Source: an uncultured Eubacteriales bacterium
Lineage (GTDB): Bacteria > Bacillota > Clostridia > Oscillospirales > Oscillospiraceae
Direction: 5' to 3'
Assembly: GCA_900320765.1 (NCBI GenBank)
Contig: ONTN01000089.1
Location: 1-7,846, forward strand
Length of the DNA: 7,846 bases
Made by a program: the position numbers and the translations under genes. Numbering within the stretch: the first letter of the stretch is position 1; each line of letters begins with the position of its first letter. Shown one piece after another: positions 1-5,060 of this stretch. The notes under the pieces were generated by a model that was given only the letters and a program-made list of their open reading frames with translations, searched no databases and was not told where the DNA came from.

Positions 1-405
1 CTCCACGGCGAGGGCGTCGCACCCGTCAAGAACGCGAGTTACGATTTTCATAACTGAGTTCATCCTGTCGTCGCCGGCGTGAATGGTGCCAAACAGATAT
101 AGCTCGTGCCCCTCGCTGTCAGTCACGCGCCACATCATCGGGCGGTAGCCCTCGTCGGTATATTCAGCGTAAGGGTCATCGTATTCTACCGGTTCAGGCT
201 CGGGTTCAGGCTCGGGCTCCGGCGCCGGTTCGGGCTCCGGTTCGGGTTCAGGTTCGGGTTCAGGTTCGGGCTCAGGTTCGGGAGTAGGCTCAACGACCGC
301 CGGATCTTCATCAGGATCAGACGCCGGAGCGGGAGCGCTGCCGCACGCCGTGACGGAAGATAAAACTAATAACAGAGCGATAAGAACAGCTACGTATTTT
401 TTCAT
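1..405 (-). CDS. TraB/GumN-family lipoprotein, N-terminal part (C-terminus beyond window)
   Basis: This is a partial gene: 135 codons are visible and the frame is still open at the window edge. Residues 1-20 form a short basic and hydrophobic signal ending in a lipobox (VTAC), so Cys21 should be lipidated and the protein tethered outside the membrane. Residues 40-72 are an almost pure Pro-Glu repeat, a likely wall-spanning linker. From about residue 90 the family start appears: MMWRVTDSEG, then LYLFGTIHAGDD with the conserved GxxH (G106, H109), then LAVE at the edge. These match the first conserved blocks of TraB/PrgY/GumN (TIKI-like) proteins, which are proposed metal-dependent peptidases. 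The exact substrate is unknown. The ATG is preceded by AAGGAGAT, which overlaps the end of the DUF3267 gene, leaving one base between the two genes. The family call is fairly secure; activity cannot be judged without the C-terminal part. Confidence 0.85.
   Translation of the reverse strand, partial: MKKYVAVLIALLLVLSSVTACGSAPAPASDPDEDPAVVEPTPEPEPEPEPEPEPEPEPEPAPEPEPEPEPEPVEYDDPYAEYTDEGYRPMMWRVTDSEGHELYLFGTIHAGDDRMNSVMKIVTRVLDGCDALAVE
190..288 (-). repeat. In-frame hexamer tract encoding a Pro-Glu linker
   Basis: Imperfect tandem hexamers (CCCGAA, CCTGAG and variants) encode residues 40-72 of the TraB/GumN lipoprotein, broken only by Thr41 and Ala61. The unit is six bases, so slippage by whole units changes linker length without shifting frame. 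A similar tract lies in the 817-residue gene at 5380-5454. Confidence 0.9.
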
Positions 406-406
406 T

Positions 407-1018
407 TTAAATCTCCTTATTGCTTTTTGGGACGTACCAGAATGAGTGGTGTCCGCTCATATAGGTCAGAGCGCCCTTCGGCATCTGCGTGAGAGCGTTG
501 TATACGTTGATAAAATCTCCCGTTCCCGCCCCGATGTTGAAAGCGCCGGTGAGTCCGAGCCAAAGCTGGGAGGGGAAGAAGAAAAAGAGGACGAAGGGGA
601 TAAAGCCGAAGAGTATAGTCGGCATAAGGGACATTGCCGTAAAGCGAGCCTTCGTCATATCCTCGGTGCCGACGACGAACATCAGCCCCTTCTTGAGATA
701 GGTGTAAAACCGCACCTCATCCTTAAAAAAAGAGGCGTGTACGCACTCGTGGATCGGCATAATTAAAAGGCACAGAGCGAGGGCGGCAACGATATGAAGA
801 AGCGTGGACTCAAAGCTGTCATAAAGGGAGCCGAGGCCGCCCGAGAGGATAATGACGGGCACGAGGCAGGCGACGGTAAGAACGAGACTCAGAACATTCA
901 CAAGAAGGGCAAATTTGTTCATATCCTCGGGCTCCTTAAACTGAACGGAGCCCTCGACCTCGCGCTTCGGGAGCTTTGACATATCCCCGTCAAAGGCCTT
1001 CATGTATTTAAGCTTCAT
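407..1018 (-). CDS. DUF3267-family membrane protein, zincin-like
   Basis: This 203-residue integral membrane protein has hydrophobic segments at about residues 36-60, 70-90, 125-148 and 150-165. The segment around residues 86-94 reads IMPIHECVH, a HExxH zinc-peptidase signature (H90, E91, H94) at the end of a membrane helix. A later block, NIGAGTGDFINVYNAL (161-176), carries Asp168, which could be a third metal ligand; that assignment is my inference. HExxH inside a helix plus a GD-N block and a short polar tail is the DUF3267 pattern, a family annotated as putative zincin peptidases with no settled substrate. The start has an excellent AGGAGG six bases upstream. It lies 22 bases after the four-helix protein gene, and its stop is one base from the TraB/GumN start, so it belongs to the same operon and is probably coupled to the lipoprotein in translation. 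Confidence 0.85.
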   Translation of the reverse strand: MKLKYMKAFDGDMSKLPKREVEGSVQFKEPEDMNKFALLVNVLSLVLTVACLVPVIILSGGLGSLYDSFESTLLHIVAALALCLLIMPIHECVHASFFKDEVRFYTYLKKGLMFVVGTEDMTKARFTAMSLMPTILFGFIPFVLFFFFPSQLWLGLTGAFNIGAGTGDFINVYNALTQMPKGALTYMSGHHSFWYVPKSNKEI

Positions 1019-1040
1019 TAGTTTCCTCCTGTTGTTCCTG

Positions 1041-1442
1041 TTATTCTTCAGTCAGAGCGGAGGGAGCGAGGTATAGGATCAGACCTATCGCGATAAGCGG
1101 TATTCCGGCGAGCAGGTAGACTGTCGAGAGCCTGTTCGTCGTGCCGTAGATAACAAGCACGCCCTTGAAAATGCTCCCCACCGTGAGGGTGGCGACCCCG
1201 CAGTCATAGAAGGAGCGGACGGCCTTATTGGGTACGCGGCCGACTCCGGCAATTATGAAGCTGAGCGGAATGACTCCGAGACAGAGCGGAATCGCGAAGG
1301 CGTATATCATATAATATGAATACACCCCGTGGCTGAATAACTCATAGACGGCGCCGAAAAGGGCGCAGAAGGCCGTGGCGCAGACATAGAGGATAAGGTT
1401 AACGGCGAGCCGGCGCCGCGAGCTCTTAGCCGATATAGACAA
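1041..1442 (-). CDS. Small four-helix membrane protein, unknown function
   Basis: This 133-residue protein is nearly all membrane: helices lie at about 12-36, 43-68, 80-100 and 106-126, with a basic N-terminus (KSSRRR) that should stay inside. I do not recognise the family. The only available upstream start is TTG at 1442, because a TGA lies three codons before it and the first in-frame ATG is at residue 45, inside helix 2. A GGAAAGGGG stretch about 11 bases upstream could serve as a weak ribosome site. The gene overlaps the glycosidase reading frame by 17 bases, so its translation probably depended on ribosomes ending there. The glycosidase is frameshifted, so ribosomes may now stop early and expression could be reduced. 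Confidence 0.7.
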   Translation of the reverse strand: MSISAKSSRRRLAVNLILYVCATAFCALFGAVYELFSHGVYSYYMIYAFAIPLCLGVIPLSFIIAGVGRVPNKAVRSFYDCGVATLTVGSIFKGVLVIYGTTNRLSTVYLLAGIPLIAIGLILYLAPSALTEE

Positions 1443-2291
1443 TGTCGCTCACGCCCCTTTCCTGAATAGACGCCCCGGAGCTCGTCGGATTGTTGACGAC
1501 CCGTCCGTTAAAGTACATAGACGATGAGCCGCCGCCGTCGAGGTTGTAGGCTGTTACTGCGCCCAGCTCCTGCATCACCTCGGCAAGCTCAAGAAGCGAG
1601 AGCCCGCGGCTCTCGTCCGTCCTGCCGTCGGATACGACGAAGATGTAGCTCAGCTCGTCGACTATTCCAATCGCGGTGCGGGGATTGGACTGCATAGAGA
1701 ACTTTACCTCCTGACCGTCGGAAACGGTTATCTCACCGTCCTCGATAAGGCCCGGGCCGAAGGTCATACATTGCCAAACTCCTTCTTTGACAAGAGCCTC
1801 TGCGTCCCGCTCTCCCTCTTGGTATATCTTAAAGCTTCCGTCGGCATAAATGCAAAGAAGGTCGAAAGAATCGGCCTGGGTGCGGTAGAGAATGCCGTTT
1901 CGGATAACGATGCCCTTCTCTCGAGCCCCGTAATAATCGCCGTTTACGGCGAAAATCGCGCAGAGCTTACCTTGACCTCGGCGACGTAGATTGAGGTGTC
2001 ATATTTCCGGAGCTCGGAGATGGATACTGAGTAGTTCTCCGTCTGATACGAGTTTTCGGTAACGATGGGGTAATAGATCCCGTCCAAATCTTCGTCCTCG
2101 CTGCGGGGAGTGAGCCAGGGGCTTTTAGGCTCTTCGCTGTCCTTCCGATCCTCAAACATACTCTCGTCAACCTGGGAGCCGTCCTTTTCGGAATATGATA
2201 TGACAAAGGTGTCGAGGGCGATGAAAACGGTAAAGAGAAATAGAACTGCAATATAGATGTGAGTCCATCTGAGCTTTTTCAGCTTTTTCAT
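1426..2291 (-). pseudogene. Phosphodiester glycosidase (NAGPA/DUF2233 type), broken by internal deletion and frameshift
   Basis: Read from 2291, the N-terminal frame gives a basic start (MKKLKKLRW), a signal anchor at residues 9-31, an acidic stalk, and YYPIVTENSYQTENYSVSIS followed by YDTSIYVAEVKVSSA, then a stop at 1944. A second frame is open from about 1960 to 1426 and continues the same protein: AIFAVNGDYYGAREKG, VIRNGILYR, WQCMTFGPGLIEDG, SNPRTAIGIVD, VVSDGRTDESRGLSL, YNLDGGGSSSMYFNG, NNPTSSG and VSDIVYIG. These are the catalytic-domain blocks of phosphodiester glycosidases related to mammalian uncovering enzyme, which remove N-acetylglucosamine-type caps from phosphodiesters. Related proteins, as I remember them, have roughly 25-30 residues between the VAxxxxSS strand and AIxAxNGDYY; these are missing here and the frame changes at the same place (1955-1970). 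A deletion of 3n+1 bases explains both. The ATG at 1767 is internal to the domain and is not a real start. Confidence 0.8.
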
Positions 2292-2311
2292 CAGCCGCGC
2301 TCTCTCCCTTC

Positions 2312-2340
2312 TTGATTATTTTTCATTTCAATGGTAAACT
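2312..2340 (+). promoter_or_regulatory. Promoter for the Pr6Pr-type gene
   Basis: TTGATT (2312-2317), a 17-base spacer and TAAACT (2335-2340) fit a sigma-A promoter. Transcription would begin near 2347, after the ATG at 2331 and before the GTG at 2388, which supports the GTG start. Confidence 0.55.
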
Positions 2341-2366
2341 ATAGCAAAAACCCGGACAATTATCAA
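2338..2366 (-). promoter_or_regulatory. Promoter of the leftward envelope operon
   Basis: On the minus strand TTGATA (2366-2361), exactly 17 bases, then TATAGT (2343-2338) form a near-consensus sigma-A promoter. The start point would be near 2331, about 40 bases before the glycosidase ATG at 2291. Its -10 overlaps the -10 of the opposite promoter. Confidence 0.7.
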
Positions 2367-2371
2367 GCGCC

Positions 2372-2380
2372 AGGCGGTGA
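2372..2380 (+). promoter_or_regulatory. Ribosome binding site that sets the GTG start at 2388
   Basis: AGGCGGTGA matches the anti-Shine-Dalgarno target AGGAGGTGA at eight of nine bases and ends seven bases before GTG 2388. The alternative ATG at 2331 has no such site. Confidence 0.7.
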
Positions 2381-2387
2381 ATTCTCT

Positions 2388-3026
2388 GTGAAAAAAAGGA
2401 TTTCTATTTTATTAAACATTTTTATTTCGGTTTTCGTTCCGTATGCGTGGCTGAAAATGATGCTCTCGGCGGGCGGTCTTCTTTCCAGCTCAGGCTGGGG
2501 GGCCATAAAGTATTTTACGGTCCAGTCAAATCTGTTTATGGGCGCGACCTCGCTCCTGGCGCTCGTAATTATGCTGACGGGCAAAAGCGTTCCGCGCTGG
2601 GCGGCAAGGCTTAAGTATATCGCGACGGTGGCCGTAGCCCTCACGTTCACAGCCGTTGTGGCGTTTCTCGGGCATGTCTACGGATATAAAATGATGTTCA
2701 GCGGGGCAAATCTCTGGCTTCACCTTTTCATACCGGTTGCCGCTATAGTCGACTATGCATTTTTCTTCGATGCGCCGCGGCTTAAGCTCAGCGATACCTT
2801 CCTCGCATTTATTCCTGAGATTTCTTACGGCGCTCTTTATCTGATAAACCTGCTGATAAACGGCAGGGGAGAGTGGCCGAACACGAACGACTGGTACGGT
2901 TTTCTTAACTGGGGCAGCTACATAGGGCTTGCGATTTCAGCCGGAATGTTCCTTACGACCTGGGGCATAGCGGCGGGACTGCGTGCGCTGAACGGAAGAA
3001 CAAGCCGTTCACCAGGCGGAGCTTAG
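2388..3026 (+). CDS. Pr6Pr-family integral membrane protein
   Basis: From the GTG at 2388 this is a 212-residue protein with six predicted membrane helices, at about residues 5-26, 44-64, 77-97, 107-127, 138-157 and 175-200. Landmarks that recall the Pr6Pr (FAR-17a/AIG1-like) group are KYFTVQSNLF (41-50), a Thr-rich third helix, NLWLHLFIPVAAIVDY (108-123) with a membrane His112 and Asp122, and the loop DWYGFLNW (168-175). Family members are poorly characterised in bacteria; eukaryotic relatives in the wider FAR-17a/AIG1 group include fatty-ester hydrolases, but I would not transfer that function here. The longer reading from ATG 2331 adds 19 polar residues unlike the family and starts inside the likely promoter. 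It is a single-gene unit, divergent from the envelope operon, and ends with its own hairpin. Its last 18 bases overlap the end of the convergent regulator gene. Confidence 0.75.
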   Translation: MKKRISILLNIFISVFVPYAWLKMMLSAGGLLSSSGWGAIKYFTVQSNLFMGATSLLALVIMLTGKSVPRWAARLKYIATVAVALTFTAVVAFLGHVYGYKMMFSGANLWLHLFIPVAAIVDYAFFFDAPRLKLSDTFLAFIPEISYGALYLINLLINGRGEWPNTNDWYGFLNWGSYIGLAISAGMFLTTWGIAAGLRALNGRTSRSPGGA

Positions 3027-4388
3027 AAGCTCCGCCGCTTTTTTTATCTTTCCGTCCTCAAGGCCTCCGTAACCTACGACGAGGGTCGAGGAGAGGGGGA
3101 CGGTACCGTGACAGAAGGGGCTCAGACCTCGAAAGACTATCCCGGCCTCGGAAGCCCGCTTAATGAGCTCCTCCTCGGAATATCTCTCGTTCGTCAAAAG
3201 AAAGTGTATCCCGCCCTCGTCGCCGCTTATTTTAACGCCTTCAATTCCGGAAAGAGCCTCGATAAGAGCCGCTCTGCGCCTGCGGTACAGATTTCCGACC
3301 CGTCTAAGATAGCGGGAGTAGAGCCCGCGGCTCAAAAATGCGGCGATAACAGCCTGCTCATAGCGCGATACCGTGCTGAGGCGGTAGTCGTAAAGCGCGC
3401 GGTATCGCGGCATCAGCTCTTTCGGAAGCACGAGATAGGCTATTCTTATCGAGGGGGCAAGGCTTCGCGAAAACGTGCCCATATAGATCACTCTGCCGCC
3501 TGAGTCCATGCCCTGCAGCGATGGGATAGGCCGCGAAAAGTACCGGAATTCGGAATCGTAATCGTCCTCGATTATATAGCGCCCCTCTCCCTCGCTCGCC
3601 CATTTTAAAAGCCGCGAGCGCCGCGAGGCGGGCATGGTCACGCCCATGGGAAACTGGTGCGACGGGGTGACGTAGGCGGCGGTGACGTCGCTTTTTTCGA
3701 GGCTTTTTACGCTCATACCCCCGCCGTCGAGCGGGATATACCTGACGGGTCTTCCAAAGGCGCGGACGGTGTCCGCCGTTGCCGAATAGCCCGGGTCCTC
3801 AATGCCGAATACCGCGGTATCGGGCAGTATCCTTACGATAAGTCCGGTGAGGTATTCGATGCCCGCGCCGACTATGATCTCGTCCGGTGTGCAGGAAACG
3901 CCCCTGTACTGGCCGAGAAAGTCGCACAGGGCGGAGCGCAGAGCGATATCGCCCTGCCTGTCGCCCCTCTGCAGGAGCTCGGGTGAGGAATAGACGACCT
4001 CCTTGTTGAGCTTCGCCCAGCTCGAGTATGGGAAAAGGCTCACGTCGACAGAGGCGGTGGAAAAATCAAATTCGCGCTTCTCTGGCAAGGCTGCGCAGGC
4101 AGGAGCCTGCGTTTCGGCGCGCTCACCCGCCTTGAAGGGGGAGAAGTCGGCGACGTAATACCCGCTCCGCGCTTTCGGCAAAACGTAGCCCTCGGCGACC
4201 AAAAGCTCATACGCCGCCTCAACCGTCGAGCGGCTTATCCCGAGATGCTCTGAGAGCGCCCGCTTTGAGGGAAGCCTTTCCGAATACTTAAGCCTTCCCG
4301 AGCTTATCTCGCCGACGAAATAGCGATAAAGCTGCTCGTACATCGCGACGCCCGAGCTCTCGTCAATAGTAATTGTCACGTTAAACAT
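3009..4388 (-). CDS. MocR/PdxR-type transcriptional regulator (GntR HTH plus aminotransferase-like domain)
   Basis: This 459-residue protein has the usual MocR length and order. Residues 10-80 are a GntR-type winged helix (YEQLYRYFVGEISSG, LPSKRALSEHLGISRSTVEAAY, EGYVLPKARSGYYV). A variable linker (about 82-105) leads to a fold-type I aminotransferase-like domain. Family blocks are TPSHQFPMGV (241-250), ASRRSRLLKWA (254-264), IIEDDYDSEFRY (272-283) and YMGTFSRSLAPSIRIAYLVLP (302-322). MocR proteins hold PLP on a lysine in the FSK(T/S)L block; here that position is Arg308 (codon CGA, 3467-3465). Asp275, Tyr277 and Arg315 of the cofactor site remain. The likely role is PLP- or vitamer-responsive control of the divergent ECF S component plus self-control. 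I chose ATG 4388 because the conserved HTH begins right after it; the longer frame to 4607 runs through the promoter and into the divergent gene. There is only a weak GGGG ribosome site. PdxR is the best subgroup guess, made from context. Confidence 0.88.
   Translation of the reverse strand: MFNVTITIDESSGVAMYEQLYRYFVGEISSGRLKYSERLPSKRALSEHLGISRSTVEAAYELLVAEGYVLPKARSGYYVADFSPFKAGERAETQAPACAALPEKREFDFSTASVDVSLFPYSSWAKLNKEVVYSSPELLQRGDRQGDIALRSALCDFLGQYRGVSCTPDEIIVGAGIEYLTGLIVRILPDTAVFGIEDPGYSATADTVRAFGRPVRYIPLDGGGMSVKSLEKSDVTAAYVTPSHQFPMGVTMPASRRSRLLKWASEGEGRYIIEDDYDSEFRYFSRPIPSLQGMDSGGRVIYMGTFSRSLAPSIRIAYLVLPKELMPRYRALYDYRLSTVSRYEQAVIAAFLSRGLYSRYLRRVGNLYRRRRAALIEALSGIEGVKISGDEGGIHFLLTNERYSEEELIKRASEAGIVFRGLSPFCHGTVPLSSTLVVGYGGLEDGKIKKAAELLSSAW
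3015..3045 (+). terminator. Intrinsic terminator of the Pr6Pr-type gene
   Basis: Perfect 10-base arms GGCGGAGCTT (3015-3024) and AAGCTCCGCC (3027-3036) are followed by seven T (3039-3045). The gene's stop codon lies in the hairpin. The minus strand has no T run after it, so it works rightward only, and it sits inside the last codons of the convergent regulator gene. Confidence 0.85.
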
Positions 4389-4423
4389 AGAACTGACCCC
4401 GTAAAAAATTTCAAAACTGAGTA

Positions 4424-4451
4424 TTTTAACCATACCAGATGGTGCTATAAT
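4424..4451 (+). promoter_or_regulatory. Promoter of the ECF S component gene, weak -35
   Basis: A perfect TATAAT (4446-4451) lacks a good -35; the best placed hexamer is TTTTAA at 4424-4429 with a 16-base spacer. A strong -10 with a poor -35 is what one expects of an activator-dependent promoter. The message would start near 4458. Confidence 0.55.
4429..4443. promoter_or_regulatory. Candidate operator for the MocR-type regulator
   Basis: ACCAT, five bases, ATGGT form an inverted repeat; the left half is also followed directly by the similar ACCAG. It lies between the -35 and -10 of the ECF gene and at the predicted start point of the regulator gene, so one bound protein could affect both. 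The assignment is inferred from position and symmetry. Confidence 0.45.
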
Positions 4452-4478
4452 CATAATCGTTCCAAGAAAAAATGTCAA
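4450..4478 (-). promoter_or_regulatory. Promoter of the MocR-type regulator gene
   Basis: On the minus strand a consensus TTGACA (4478-4473), exactly 17 bases, then TATGAT (4455-4450) form a near-perfect sigma-A promoter. The start point near 4443 leaves about 55 leader bases before ATG 4388. Its -10 overlaps by two bases the opposite -10. Confidence 0.8.
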
Positions 4479-4480
4479 TC

Positions 4481-4488
4481 GGAAGTGA
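4481..4488 (+). promoter_or_regulatory. Ribosome binding site that sets the ATG start at 4494
   Basis: GGAAGTGA resembles GGAGGTGA and is well spaced for ATG 4494. The in-frame GTG at 4485 lies inside this site and is therefore less likely to be the start. Confidence 0.65.
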
Positions 4489-4493
4489 TAACA

Positions 4494-5015
4494 ATGATTA
4501 GCAAACCAAAATTTACAACGGAGAAGATAGCGTTTATAGCGATAATGGCGGCGATGATATGCGTCGTTACGTTTTTCCGTTTTCCGCTTTTCGGCTCGAA
4601 GGTGCATTTCGCGAACGCGCTCTGCGTTCTCTCCGGACTGCTGCTCGGACCGGTAGAGGGAGGTCTTGCCGCCGGCTTCGGATCCGCGATTTACGACCTT
4701 CAGGCGGGCTACGGCGCCGAATCGCTTATTACCTTCATCTCAAAATTCGCCATGGCCTTTGCGGCGGCGCTCGTCGCCGGCGGCGCCCAGAAGCGCACTA
4801 AGACGAGAGTGATAGCGGCAAGCGTCGTCGGCTCCTGGACCTACGTCGCCCTCTATATGCTGAAGACCGTCATCGTCTACGGAGCGGCGGGAGTTATTAA
4901 CAAATTCCCGGCCTCGGCGATAAACGCGGCGTTTGCGATGGTCGTTGCACCCGCCCTTTACTTTGCCATCAAGCCCGCGCTTGAGAGAGCGAAGCTCTGG
5001 GAAAAGCTCGCGTAA
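4494..5015 (+). CDS. ECF transporter S component, probable B6-vitamer uptake
   Basis: This 173-residue protein is the substrate-binding membrane subunit of an energy-coupling factor importer. It shows about six hydrophobic segments and the standard opening: a basic tail, then KIAFIAIMAAMICVVTFFRF (11-30), where the small residues (A13, A16, A19, A20) fit the helix-packing face used to dock EcfT. The block HFANALCVLSGLLLGPVEGG (38-57) followed by a Gly/Ala-rich stretch and IYDLQAGYG (66-74), and SKFAMAFAAALVAGG (83-97), are typical of the general ECF S family (PF12822 type). No EcfA or EcfT gene is nearby, so it should share an energizing module encoded elsewhere (group II). The divergent MocR/PdxR-type regulator suggests a pyridoxine/pyridoxal-type substrate, as in predicted PdxU-like systems; that is inference from context. 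Another small molecule is possible. Confidence 0.85.
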   Translation: MISKPKFTTEKIAFIAIMAAMICVVTFFRFPLFGSKVHFANALCVLSGLLLGPVEGGLAAGFGSAIYDLQAGYGAESLITFISKFAMAFAAALVAGGAQKRTKTRVIAASVVGSWTYVALYMLKTVIVYGAAGVINKFPASAINAAFAMVVAPALYFAIKPALERAKLWEKLA

Positions 5016-5027
5016 GATATAATAAAT

Positions 5028-5060
5028 CCCTCCCGATATTTTCGGGAGGGATAATTTTTT
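5028..5060. terminator. Two-way intrinsic terminator between convergent genes
   Basis: Perfect 9-base arms CCCTCCCGA (5028-5036) and TCGGGAGGG (5042-5050) enclose a five-base loop. On the plus strand ATAA then six T follow; on the minus strand the hairpin is followed by ATTTATTATA. It can end the ECF gene and, less strongly, the 817-residue gene, whose stop is at 5059. Confidence 0.85.

Noticed and set aside
106..363. Plus-strand Arg/Phe/Gly-rich frame
   Set aside because: Complement of the Pro-Glu hexamer tract of the lipoprotein gene; no ribosome site.
1944..1970. Programmed ribosomal frameshift in the glycosidase
   Set aside because: There is no slippery heptamer of the usual kind and a conserved segment is also missing, which a frameshift alone cannot restore.
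4389..4607. N-terminal extension of the MocR-type regulator to 4607
   Set aside because: It would run through both promoters and into the divergent ECF gene; family proteins start just before the winged helix, matching ATG 4388.
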